64,000 nucleotides of DNA. Origin: Daucus carota subsp. sativus. Taxonomy: Eukaryota; Streptophyta; Magnoliopsida; Apiales; Apiaceae. Within the stretch, counting starts at the first letter, position 1. Each line of letters begins with the position of its first letter. A program made the position numbers and the translations under genes. The notes beneath the pieces were generated by a model. That model did not search any database and was not told where the DNA came from. It was given only the letters and a program-made list of their open reading frames with translations. This document shows positions 1 through 14,288 of this stretch, piece after piece. The DNA is taken from NCBI RefSeq assembly GCF_001625215.2, contig NC_030385.2:36605598-36669597 (forward strand). Reading direction: 5' to 3'.

Positions 1-152
1 ATATCGCGCTTTAATCATGTATTAGATGATAAAATAATATATGCATAGGTCTCGACTCTTTGAGCTATTTAATGGCCATTGTTTCTTTAACCTTGAAAGA
101 CTGGTAGTTTTGTTGTTCAATTCTATTCTACTGATGCTCTTATCGCATTCAG

Positions 153-3100
153 GCTGCTGAATGGAAATCAACTAACAGGGCCCTTGCCCGAGGAAATGGG
201 TAATCTTCCCAACTTGGACAGAATTCAAATTGACCAGAATCATATATCAGGACCAATACCAAAGTCATTTGCAAACTTAAACAAGACAAAGCACTTGTAA
301 GTAATATCCTTCTTGTATGTGTTGGTCAATTTTTATTTTACTTTTTGGGGAAAAAGGTTAGTACCTGGTATCTTAGTTTGTTATCACATCCTGCAGTTCA
401 CTCTGTTATGTCTTTTTGATGGGTATGAAATTAACTGTTGTTGTAATGATCTCTGAACAGCCATATGAACAATAATTCAATTAGTGGCCAGATCCCTCCC
501 GAGCTGTCTAAACTGGGAAGTCTTGTTCACATGTAAGTGGTTTAATAATACTTAATTTTATAGTGCACAGGAACAAGTTTCGTATTAATCTTTCTTTTAT
601 GCAGGCTTCTTGATAATAACAACTTAACAGGGTATTTGCCACCAGAGCTTGCCGAAATTCCAAATCTACTTATCCTGTACGGGCTTTCTCTTTCTCAGTA
701 TATATATGTGTTCAGAAACCTCTGCACAAAAACACTAGAAAAGCATGTTAAACGTTGATTGTTAACTTAAATGCAAGCCCTTGTTTCCATGAACCAAAAT
801 GTTAAGTCCCTGTCTAGGCAGTTCTTGAAGAATCTTTGAAGGAATATGTTTACTTATTTAGGAGCAAAATCTTTATCTTTCTGCTCAGTGAAGTAATTAT
901 TTAGAGTGGCTATTTGTTCACCACCAAGATCCATTTACAAAATTAATCATGTAGATGTTTTATTTGGTTTATGTATCCGCAACAGATTAATGCAAACAAC
1001 ATATCACTTGCAACATTCTCCTCTAATGAAAGATGCAATAATACACTAGTATCTAATGCCATTGAAACATTTTTGTCCAACCTTTCTATTATCTATCTTA
1101 TAAATTCTTATTTTAACTTTTTTGGCAGTCAACTTGACAACAACAACTTTGCTGGGAAGGAGATACCTGCATCATTTAAAAACATGTCTAAATTGTTGAA
1201 GCTGTGAGTGGGTACAGTTACTTCATCTTAATTTTGGTTAAATAGTTTTCCCTGATGCGAGGCTCTGGTCTTTTTCTTCATTGAGATACGAGCTTTGGGA
1301 TGAACATTTGTTATTACTGCTTTAACATTTTTAAAATGCAATTAATATACACATAATTGCTTGTACGCATACACACAGTCACACACACATTTGTTATAGA
1401 GGTAGTACAAAACAGGGAAGCATGTGTTGAGTCAGACAAACATGTTGTTTATGTCGAGCATTAAATTTGTCAAACTTCATGGTTTTTGTTGAAGAAGTGA
1501 TCCGAAGTTTTTTTTTTTTTTTTAAATCTATAATATAATCATCAGAGGTGCATTTACCTCGACTTTGTTACACATGAACAATTTATTTCTTCAATAAACT
1601 TCACATGTTCCAAGTATATAATCTTTAAAGTGATTCTAGTATATATGTCTCACTTGTAGTTTATTTTCGCTTATTCACTTGTAGTTTTCAGTATAGAGAA
1701 TCCATGAGATGCAGGTTGCCTACACTTTTTCAAGTCAAACTATATAATAAAGGATTAATATTTGGGAAGAAAGTTTACCTAATGTTTTAGTTTCATTTTC
1801 TGTGTCAGGAGTCTAAGGAACTGCAGTTTGCAAGGACCAATACCTGACTTAAGCCCGATACCAAACCTTGCTTATATGTAAGTTCAAGCGTATTTAATGG
1901 CCACTACTGAGTACTCTTGTTAGTGTCTATATTCACTCAAACATGTATTCTTTACTTCAGTGACCTCAGTTCAAATGAACTTCAAGGATCCATACCATCA
2001 AATAAGCTTTCTGAGGCTATAACAACCATGTAAGAACAGTCAATCTTTATTACTTATTGTGTACCCCTAACCAAGATTTTTTCAATACCTTTTGAGGATC
2101 ACTGCACGATTTGTTTAATCTGTTGTGTGACATTCCTTTTTTGACTGATACTGTTGATTTTCGACCACTAACCATGCAGTGATTTATCAAATAATAATCT
2201 TACTGGAACTATTCCTGCCAACTTCTCGAGGCTTCCTCGTCTTCAGCGATTGTAAGCATCCTTCAGCTTCAGCTTCACTTTAATTTATTTATTTATACCA
2301 TCTCAATTTCCACGTATAATACTTATCGAGTTTGTTTCTCTATAACTTTAGCCTTTGCAAAGTTCCTTTTTCTCCATATCTTTTTATATCATGATGTGTA
2401 CATATTAAATTTGAATCATATCCCTGTTACAGATCTCTTGAAAACAATTCACTGAGTGGTTCAGTTGCAAGTACTATCTGGACAAATCGAAAACTCAATG
2501 CAACAGAGACACTTATCTTGTAAGAGCTCAAACATAAGTTTTGCTTTCTTTGTATTAATGTGTGTGCTCATTTACCTGTCTCCTGGGCACAGCCACAAAT
2601 TCTTAAGCAATTGCCACTTTATTAAGTATCTGAAGATTCAATTTCTTTCCATGCTTTTTACAGGATCTAATAAGTTTCCATCTCAAGTAGATAATAAATT
2701 TTCAATATTATGTTTAAAATTGTTTATTATCTTTTAGACAACCATAATTGACCTTGTATACTGCAGGAACTTACAGAACAACTTCCTTTCAAGCATCTCA
2801 GGCAGTCCTGCTCTCCCTCCTAATGTCACTCTACGGTGCGCTATATTTCTATTCTCCAATCTAGTTAATACATTTATGTGTTGGGAACAGAAATTTACGA
2901 AGTTTGTAAATTTTCCCTGTAAATATGGCAAATACAATAAGCATGTCCTTTTAAAACTGTTCAGGCTTGAAGGAAATCCTGTATGCCCGAATTCCAGTCT
3001 GTCTGACTCCTGTACATCTTTTATTGCAAATGATACTTCTTTCCAAAGCCCAGGGATCATACCTGATGATTGTCCTGGATGCCCCAGTCCTTATGAATAT

Positions 3101-6100
3101 GCCCAGGGATCTCCTGTACGTTGCTTCTGCGCTGCGCCTCTGATTTTTGGTTATCGATTGAAGAGTCCTGGATTCATTGATTTTCAGCCGTATTTTAATC
3201 CATTTGGGGAGTACTTGACCTCTGGTCTCCAAATAAAATCATTTCAGCTCAATGTTGAATCTTATGAATGGCAAAAAGGCCCTCGACTGGGGATGTCCTT
3301 AAAGATATATCCAGTGTACACTGGTAACAACTCTAACACCTTCAATAGGAGTGAGGTCTCTCGGATCCTTGACATGTTTACAAGATGGAATATACCTGAT
3401 AGCGATATTTTTGGACCTTATGAACTTATCTACTTCACATTATTGGAACCGTACAAAGATGGTTTGTTTTCTGAACTCCTACTGAAAGCCCTTGCTGAAT
3501 TTCTTTATGTCGATATAATTTTTTTTAAAGCTTGCAGCATGTTAAGAGCACGGTATATAACATTTCATGGTCCCATCTTAAGTTAAAGTACTGCAGATAA
3601 ACTTCATCTAATAGTAGACCTAGTTCCTTCATGTGACTATCTTTGACCTTAGAACTACTTCTTGTTATAAACTTATAATGAGTGGAGTTTTGGTGTGACC
3701 CAGTCATTTTGGTAATATGTTTGATATCAACCTTCAAGTATAGGATGTGTTTGCCTTTCCATTTCTCGAATCCATCCCGCTATCTGAAAAGTACCTTCTT
3801 GAGTGTACTGTGTATTTTTTTTTTATAATCTGTCTATGCTAGGGGAAGTCCTGCGCACGCCTATTAATTTCTGAGAGGCATTGGTCATTACATAATTAAT
3901 ACTGTTATAGGCAATACGAAAGTTATTCCATTGCACACAATAAACTTTTACAATATGCTCCAGTATTTATGTGGTCGCCACTGCAGAGGCTGACATGTCC
4001 TGTGCTGCTCCTCGCATATATGTAGTGAATACTTGTAATACTGCAAGGTTATGGTCAATCTTCTAGAGTTTGCCATATTACATGAAGAATACATATGATC
4101 ACAGCAGAATTCTTTCTTGGGTACCTCTTGCAGTTATTTCCGCCAAATCATCTACCAGTCTAAGCAAGGGTGCAATAGCAGGCATAGTACTTGGTGCAAT
4201 TGCAGGTTCAGTGACATTATCTGCGATTGTGACACTAATTATTTTGAGATCGCAAACGAGGAAGCAGCATTTCACTTCAAAAAGACGACAACGTAAGTAT
4301 ATTTATTTACTGATGTAACTGAAATCATGTTTCTTACACTTAAGTGTTTCTCTTAACTATTGTGCTGGTCCTACCACAAAGAGTAAATTAGCAGTCAGTT
4401 AATCAATAACTTGGAGACATGAGACAACTGGTTCATATATGAAATTATACCATTTGTGATGCAGAGTCCCGGGTTTCAATTAAAATTGACGGAGTAAAAG
4501 ATTTTACATATGCCGAGATGGCATTAGCAACAGATAACTTTAGTAGTTCCAGTCAAGTTGGACAAGGAGGCTATGGAAAGGTCTACAAAGGTATCCTGGC
4601 TGATGGCACAGTGGTGGCCATAAAACGCGCACAAGAGGGATCATTGCAGGGTGAAAAGGAGTTCCTCAATGAAATAGAATTGTTATCTAGGTTACATCAT
4701 AGAAATCTAGTGTCACTACTTGGATATTGTGATGAGGAAAGTGAACAGGTATATTTCTATTTTCAGTAAAAATGTGTGATGTATTATATGTTCCCAAGTC
4801 AAACAATGTTCCAATTTTGTCTTGAATGTGGAACTTTGTAATTTTAATGTGATTATGATCATTGTCTGCAGATGTTAGTTTATGAGTTCATGCCCAATGG
4901 CACCCTACGGGATCACCTATCTGGTAAAGATTTTGATCTTAGTCGAGTTTGACCTTATTATTTCTATCATTTTAATGTCTGTGGCAGATGTGATGGTGTA
5001 TAATATCCTTATATCATTTAAAATCGCAATTCTAATCATGAAAAGTATGACCTCTTTTTGTGGGGATCTTAAAGTTGCAACCTCTGATTCCTGCAAACTG
5101 TCCAGATTTAGGAAAATCCGAAAGTTGGGAGTCGGATCCCTTTGTGTAAAATATCTGTTGTATTATTAGTTTTTCTGTATCTGAGAAGAGCGAGAGTTAG
5201 TTAAAAAAGAATGAATATTAATTATCTCTTATAAGGCCTTTTAAAGGAACAAGTTGTAACTGAATAACTCAACAAGCTGTTTTCTTTCTGTGTGTGTAAC
5301 AGTTACTTCAAAAGAGCCTATGAGTTTTGCTATGAGAACAAGGATTGCATTGGGTTCAGCCAAGGGAATCCTGTACTTACATTCGGAAGCTGATCCTCCT
5401 ATATTTCATCGAGATATTAAGGCCACTAACATATTACTGGACTCAAATTACATTGCAAAAGTTGCTGATTTCGGACTATCACGACTTGCTCCAGTTCCTG
5501 ATTTAGAAGGCTTCGTGCCTGCTCATGTATCTACAGTTGTTAAGGGTACTCCGGTAAGATTCAATACCATACTTAATTAGATAAGACCTCGTTATAGTTT
5601 AGCAAAATGTAGTGTTCAGCAACCACCAAGATCTATACTGCTTTACAGGCTCAAATCTTTACAGCAAATCAGAAACAAGGATGTTTTCTAGATCTACAAG
5701 TCCATATTAGATTTTTTGGTCTTCACTTTATCTAACACCAGGAACTTGTTTTATTGTATTGCAATATAATTGAAGTTAACTTAGTCAAGCATGGCTTTAT
5801 GTACCATCTTTGCAGGGGTATCTTGATCCAGAATACTTTCTTACTCATAAGCTGACCGACAAAAGTGATGTTTATAGTTTTGGTGTGGTACTTTTAGAGC
5901 TTTTGACTGGTATGCATCCAATTATGCATGGCAAAAACATTGTTCGAGAGGCAAGTTTCCCCCCACCCTTTTATGATATTTGTCGCCTATTAAACATCAT
6001 ATATAATGTTCCTAAAATAGTTCACTGGTAATTACACCGCGACTAATATATGTTTAAATCCTAATTTTGCATCTGCATCAGGTGAATAATGCATTTCGAT

Positions 6101-6444
6101 CTGGCATGATGTTCTCAGTCATTGACAAAAGAATGGGATCATATCCTTCTGAGTGCGTGGAAAGGTTTGTGAACTTAGCGCTCAAGTGTTGCCAAGAAAA
6201 TACAGATAGCAGGCCTAATATGGCTGAAGTGGTCCGCGAACTTGAACTCCTGTGGCTTATGATACCCGAGTCTGATACTAGAATAACACATTCATCAGTG
6301 TCCGACCCTGGGAAGGGTATGTCTTCAGAGTCTTCTTCGTCGGTTGGGATAACAAATCCGTCAATGACAAATAATTACTACTCATCAGAAATATCTGGGA
6401 GTGACCTTGTGAGTGGAGCTGTTCCTACCATTGCACCTAGATAA
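153..6444 (+). CDS. LRR-VIII-1 receptor-like kinase, 3' part (5' end outside window)
   Basis: Plasma-membrane receptor kinase of the At1g06840 / At5g37450 type. Exons I place: 153-296, 461-532, 605-676, 1129-1203, 1809-1877, 1961-2029, 2180-2251, 2433-2519, 2767-2835, 2965-3461, 4134-4292, 4465-4748, 4872-4923, 5303-5553, 5816-5950, 6082-6444 (822 residues; upstream LRR exons missing). The 69-75 bp exons each encode one leucine-rich repeat, as is usual for LRR-VIII. Exon 2965-3461 carries a Cys-rich juxtamembrane ectodomain; 4134-4292 carries the transmembrane helix ([13 protein letters not shown]...). The kinase has a glycine loop [11 protein letters not shown] (4561-4590), Lys in AIKR, HRDIK (about 5407-5421), DFG (5467-5475) and GTPGYLDPEY across the last-but-one splice, so it looks like an active RD kinase. 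The intron after 5950 needs a GC donor (GAG/GCAAGT). Ligand and pathway are not inferable. Confidence 0.93.
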
Positions 6445-7037
6445 TAAAATGACCATAATCTTTTTGGTTCATACAATGGTCAGTCATGTAATTATGTATG
6501 GTTAGTACACAGTGGTGATACGTAGAAGTGTTATAGATGTGATATGTCTGCTCACTAGACTCAGCTTGTGGCCAAAAATATACAGAATATATATCATTTG
6601 ATCTATGTGCAGCTTGGCTTGTGTATGGAGCTGTATAACAGATATGTAGGTATTTTTTGTTGACATAGAAATAATACATTTTGATACAATAATTTATTAA
6701 CAAAAATATGTCAAGGGTGTTTGGCTTTTCATATATTCTTCAAAATGTCCTTATTTTTGAAAAGAAGTAGATGTGAATCTACTTTCTTCTTCTGAAAATT
6801 AATTTTTATTTTAATTGAAAACGAATATAACCTACCATCTTAATATATATTTCAATAAGATATAAATATAAATTTTTTGATAAAAAATAAATCCTCAGCC
6901 TCCCTAAATTGGCAAATTGACAATTTTATTGAAAGCTTTCGACTGGGACGTGGGACCACACTTAACCGAAGGATCCAGACGGGCTTTGTTAAAACACAAA
7001 TAGCCCAAGTTAACATGACGCAAGCCTATACGTATAT
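6445..7037. other. RLK 3' UTR and intergenic AT-rich stretch
   Basis: This is the 3' UTR of the receptor kinase followed by AT-rich sequence before the RPL10 promoter. I see no coding signal. Confidence 0.5.
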
Positions 7038-7141
7038 GGACTGGGCCGAAAGCGTGTAACCATAAAACTCGGCCTACAATAAACCCAACCCTGTGTGCTT
7101 ATATATATAAGCGTCTCATCTTTCTCATTGTCTAACCCTAG
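7038..7141 (+). promoter_or_regulatory. RPL10 core promoter: site II, TATA and telo-box
   Basis: TGGGCC (site II core) lies at 7042-7047, a TATA run at about 7099-7110, and AACCCTAG (telo-box) at 7134-7141, about 30 bp before the ATG at 7173. Site II plus telo-box is the known signature of plant ribosomal-protein promoters active in dividing cells. The motifs are seen directly; their use here is inferred. Confidence 0.7.
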
Positions 7142-7172
7142 TTTTTCAAGCCGCAGCACAGAACAATTCGCC

Positions 7173-8867
<1,695 letters not shown>

Positions 8868-10698
8868 AGAATCATGTCCCATATCGATGTTATGAGAATG
8901 AGCCAATTTGCCCATGTTGGATGTCATACATTTGCTGGGAAATTGGATCATATTTGTTTTTCTAGTTTATTGCCTTTTTGGCTAGAATTTGTGTTGAGAA
9001 CTCTATATAAAAGAGCTAGTATGTTGGAGTTACTATTTACCTGGCTTCTATTGTCTTCATGCTTTTGTTCCTTTAAAATACTAATGGATATGAATTTTGA
9101 TGCCTTCTATTGCGATGTTGCTACATTTTGCTCTTGAAATGGTCCTGCCCAGCTGCCCTAATGTTCTGTTGTTTTTTCAGCCTACTTGTTTCGAATCATG
9201 TTTGCCAATTCATGCTTATTATAATTGGAAGAAAATGATTTTTAGTACACTTTTAACACTAATAAATTAAATGTTTTATCATTTTGTATGTACAAAAGTT
9301 AGTATAACTCAAGTTTATGGATTGGGAATTGTTAATAGTACAAGTCATTTAAAATAAAAAAGTCTTTAGTTCGGCTTCCTGTTACTCACGTTTTGAAATT
9401 CTTGTAATTTTCCTTTTCTAAATTACAATATTAGTCATATATATTTATCAAACTATTTTTTAAAAATTAATGATTTTAATTGAGTATTTTTTTTTCTCGG
9501 CAACTTACATGATTAACTTCTTTTCCCCCCTCATCTAATTCTGCAAAACAGATCTTTCGGCTCTTGCTGTCTTGCACAGTTGCACTGAAGGCTGCCTTTA
9601 GCTTCTAAGTTTCTTTTTTCTAGGTTTGTAAGGCCATCCATCTTGGGGATAGTTTGATGGATTTTTTTTCTGCTTATACATGGAAAATAGTGCGAACCCA
9701 CCTCTACACGATTTTTTTTACTCATTCCTCATTATGACATTATTCATAGTCCATAGGCCTGATCCTTCGACTTCCATTTTCGTTTAGAATTTTTTATAGT
9801 TCTTGAACAGATTTTTTATTGTATGTTCATTGACTAACCACTCTTTAGTTAGGTTTTGCAACCAAATTTCTCCACTTAAATTAAAAGTTGCTAATGTCCA
9901 TGAGCACACGTTAGAAAGACCCATTCTTAAAATCAATTCGCAAATTAATACAACTAGCTTGATCCTTCTTTGGTCCTTGACCTCCCATATACGTTTGAAA
10001 CTTGTTAAAATTATAAATCAATCTGATCCCAACTTGTAAGCCAAATAGTAGACAAAACATTGACCTCTCATTATTCACAGCCGTCACCTTTTTACTTTCA
10101 ACAAACAATCATTAATCACACTAGTCATCCTTCTATTCTTCTAATAGTCAGTAACTAAAGAAATTTAAAACAGCTGATTATAATAAGAATTCAAAATTTA
10201 AGAAAAGTGAATCAATGTCCAGAAAAGTAATGAGTAAATGCAACAATTGAAAGTTGAAACCATTCACAGGCTAGGAGATAGCCCGAATATAATCAATTAC
10301 TCTATGCCTAATTACTGATTGCAGAAAATAATTACTGCTATATTTTGAAAAATCATAATAAGTTTGCTCCAGTCCGGAGATATAAACCAATAATAAACTC
10401 AACCTTTCAATATTTCAGGCATTTAAGCACAAGATACCATCCACAAACTAAGTAACAAGTAAAATGGGCATTCATGTCTAAAAAAATCATATTGATGGAG
10501 ATGTGAGATCTTCAAACATTTTTAATGCAAACAAACCAACCATCATGGCATATTATAGTACAAAAGTTGCAATAAGTGCAGCATCTAGACGTACACTCCC
10601 TTTATTTGCATTACAACAGAAAACATAAGAATCTCTAAACGGAAATGGAGAAAGTTCAATTTCATTAGTATATAAAGCACCTCACGTCACACCCAACT
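8868..10698. other. Intergenic: RPL10 3' UTR and sequence downstream of QCR8
   Basis: The two genes converge here. The first few hundred bases are probably RPL10 3' UTR and the last part is QCR8 3' UTR. Between them the sequence is AT-rich, with no ORF or repeat that I can support. Confidence 0.4.
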
Positions 10699-12889
10699 TC
10701 AGTATCTATGTGACAACTTCTCCTTCTCCTTGTAGTCATTAGCATATCTGCACGACATCAGAAAGCTTAGAACTCAAAACACTTCTAAAGAACAGTTATC
10801 CACATATTTCACCAATCTAATTCCAAATATATTGCAATGCCTTTGTTACAATTTTTAAGTAAACAAGCAACATTTACACAATATTAATCTGTTTATACAA
10901 GTACCCATTTTCTACGTTGTGAAGATAACCAATTATTTGAGATCCAACAATTAACTGAACATGCCCCTTCTATAAGGAAACCAGAGTTTATAAATCAGTT
11001 ATTCACACACAAATATTGTTTAAGTGGCGACGTAAGTACTTAACACAGACGTCATTACCGTAATGCCAATCCAATTACATGTTGACATTTGATGAATACG
11101 GAGGGCAACTTATTCGTAGTGTACATAGAATTTCATTTGGCAATGATAAAATTAAGATGCGGTGTTCAACATTATTTGCACAAGCCCTATAATGCAACAG
11201 TTGTATATATCACGTATGACCCCATCCAGTAAAATACTCTCAACTAAGGGTGGCAAGATTCAACACAAAATAACAATTAAGGTCCAGATATTAGGGTGTG
11301 GGTAAATTTCAATTTTCAGTTTGTGACCCAAAAAAATCATGTCATTTTCAAGACCCCCCTACCCTTTCTCATGTACTACAGCAACTCATAGTTCTTATTC
11401 TCTAAGTGCATCATATTGTACTAGAGAGTATTGGGGTTGTAAAGCACCGATCATTACGAAAACAATAATCCATATTCATGGGTATCATTCAGGCTGTGTT
11501 GGGCCAAATACAAAACTAATGGTGTTCTGCCTCAAATTTCTTAACCAATGAATTTTCCATTCAGGTTTGAGCCAAACCAAAATCAACAACAGTGCAAGAG
11601 GCTCCCACAGCTTTAGTACAATACATAAACACACAGATATTGGTTTATACATTTTTTTTTGAAGATCACAATATGGGTGTAAATGCAAAACCACAAATTT
11701 CAATTATATAGATAGATACATACATACATACATACATACATACATACATAGGGAGGGAGGGGAGGAGGGGGGGGGGGGTACATACATAGGGCGGGCGGGG
11801 TGGGGGAGACCTAACTGACTAGGCACCAACATTTACAACAAAAGCAAGCTCCACATAAAGATAATTTTACGAGCCCACATATTAGAATCAAGTAAATGTT
11901 ACCAGCTAAACAAGTATGCTATGCTGAGAACTGCTGTAAAGAAAAAAGTTGAGACAATGGAGTTCATGTCTCACGTATTATTATGGTGGCTAACATTAAT
12001 TTCCGACTATAACCATTCACATTTAAATTTTAACATATAACATTTACTTAATGCTCTAAACCTCAGAGTTCAGGCAACCAGGAGCAATCACGAGAACCCA
12101 TTCTGAGAAATCCCAAGCAAGAAAACTTAATCTTCGCAAAGAGTATAAGATGGAGACAGTAACACATTCAACCAACATATTGTGTGTATGTGCAGAGCAA
12201 CCCATATATATTCTATCAAACAGAGCAACATCACTACAGCTTTCTGTCTATCACGCCTTTTAACTGTATTAATGATACTCATTTGATATGATTAAATAGC
12301 CGTGGTTCAATGTTGTACCATATGAGAAATAACTTAAACCAGGATTGTTTAGGCAGAATTACATAGGATCGCAAAAATCTTCGTGAAGTAAAAACAAGGT
12401 ATAGTATAGACTAATCCCAGAAATTACACAATGTATTATAAATATAACAACATACAAGCATACCGCATACTAATAAATACCGCCTACAGTTTTTTATACA
12501 CAAGTGAATCCAGAAATGAGACTCTCAAATCACAAACCTACTCACCGCAAACTCAATTACAGTATCGAACAAGCACACACAAAACTACTCACTACTCACC
12601 GCCAACTCAATTACGGAATCGAACAAGCATACAAGACTAACAAAAATCCGCATTGCAAGACAACAAAACATAACAAACAAACAAATAGAAACATAGGGGG
12701 AAATACATACAAGTAAGTTCCGATGACAGGGACGGCAACGAGAGAGATGCTGACCCAATCACCAAGAGTCCTCTTGTAGATCTTACTGGTGAAATCCTTC
12801 CAGAGACCAGGCATCGTCTGCTGCTGATACGGCGACAGTGCGTACACCACCGACTTCACCTTGGCTGATGATCCTCCTCCCACTCCCAT
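10699..12889 (-). CDS. QCR8: Cytochrome b-c1 complex subunit 8 (ubiquinol-cytochrome c reductase, UQCRQ/QCR8)
   Basis: Small accessory subunit of respiratory complex III in the mitochondrial inner membrane. Exon 1 is 12711-12889 and exon 2 is 10699-10747, giving 75 residues (Arabidopsis about 72). The protein has the family pattern VKSVVYALSPYQQQTMPGLW near the N-terminus, one hydrophobic membrane span (VSISLVAVPVIGTYLYA), and a short charged tail ending EKEKLSHRY. The donor after 12711 (TT/GTATGT) and the acceptor before 10747 restore Leu and the conserved YA. Reading through the donor gives a longer open frame that does not match the family. The 1963-bp intron is unusually large for so small a gene and holds a tetranucleotide microsatellite and a G-rich tract. 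Confidence 0.92.
11716..11812 (+). repeat. CATA microsatellite followed by a G-rich tract inside the QCR8 intron
   Basis: About 11716-11750 is a CATA/TACA tetranucleotide run. It is followed at 11751-11778 by GGGAGGGAGGGG-type blocks and a long run of G, then at 11789-11807 by further GGG blocks. The transcript (minus strand) is C-rich here; the plus strand is G-rich. Confidence 0.9.
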
Positions 12890-12916
12890 CTTGCTCGAAC
12901 AGATCTCTCGATTTTC

Positions 12917-13030
12917 TAGGGTTTGCTTTCTGCTTTTGCTCTTAGACTTTTCAGGACCTCAATCTATACGTACAGCTCTCGTGTATAAATGTATAGCTTG
13001 GACTGGTTTTGGACCCGATTCTTTTGGGCC
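12917..13030 (-). promoter_or_regulatory. QCR8 promoter elements: telo-box and site II
   Basis: On the minus strand AAACCCTA (plus 12917-12924) lies just upstream of the ATG, probably in the 5' UTR, and GGCCCA (plus 13025-13030) lies about 140 bp upstream. The same pair occurs at nuclear genes for mitochondrial respiratory subunits and ribosomal proteins. Motif positions are observed; function is inferred. Confidence 0.55.
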
Positions 13031-13059
13031 TGCCCTGTTATCAGTTTTATGCGGGATAT

Positions 13060-14288
13060 GTAATGTAACGGTTTCAATTTGTTTTTCCTTTTCTATTTTT
13101 AGTGCTTTTTCTTGACAGACAATTTAGTAATATATACTATTGTTGTACAATTTACAATGTAGCGATATAAGATTTTATCGTGGTAAAAAAATTTATATAA
13201 ATTCTTTTAACATCATAACTTTACTTATTACTTTTCTAATGTTATAGTGTTTTTTCCAAAGTACAATTTTTATTATAAGTAAATTTGGAATCAATTTAAA
13301 ATACAAATGAAATAATTTTGTCTTCTTCATATTCACGTGAGATCTAGTTTTATAAATATTATTCAAAAACAATTTTAGTTACATTCAATTACTTATTATA
13401 TTTTTAAATATTTTCAGCAAAATTTTAAAAAGAGGTAAATTAGACATATTATTATATATAAAATCAAATATTAATATTATTATAATTAGACATAAAATTT
13501 TAGGTAAAATAATCAATATTTAAAATAATGTTCACAAATACAAAAATATGATATATATTATAAAATTATTTAACATTCAAATGAATTATATATATTTAAT
13601 TGAATCGAATTCGAGTCAAATTTATTAATTTTAAAATAAGTTAATGCAATTTATCTCTGACCTATCTAATTCGAATCGAGTTCAACTTATCAAATATGCT
13701 GAGACAAGCAGATGAGGTTGGGAAAAAATTCATACATAATTTAATAAACATGGAACAATTTCTGTTCGATTCAATTCGACAGATTTCCGATATAAATTAT
13801 CACCAAAAAGTAATCATAAAAAAAATGAAACGCAGAATATGAAGACGGACATCTCATACAAAAGGTGTAATTCATAATTTCTCGCGCATAATATTTCAAT
13901 AAACAAAACATGAAGAACAAGCAGCAAAATACGTTTAGAGTTTTTTGCGTGTGCATTATTGCAGAACTTTCACAACACTAAGTCAATAATATAAGGTGAT
14001 AGAACAAATAAATCCAATAATAATGATCTACTTCAGAAGCAGCAAGCACCTACAGTCACAAATCAGAAAGCAGTTATAACTGGTGATCCCATCTCTCTCC
14101 CATTCATCTGTCACTGGGCACTCTTGCATCCAAGCTCAACATTCATCCAATTTAACTTCTTAGCTGGCTCCATAGAACTGTTATCAACCAGCAAATGTTG
14201 CACAGTCTATGCATCTCTGTAGATTATGGGGGTACTATATTGACACCTCTGCAATGTCATCAACCTCAGGCCAGTAGCTATGACACTT
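13060..14288. other. AT-rich intergenic sequence
   Basis: Strongly AT-rich sequence between the divergent QCR8 promoter and the 3' end of the KH gene. The last 200-300 bp are probably 3' UTR of the KH gene. I see no gene and no bounded transposon. Confidence 0.4.
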
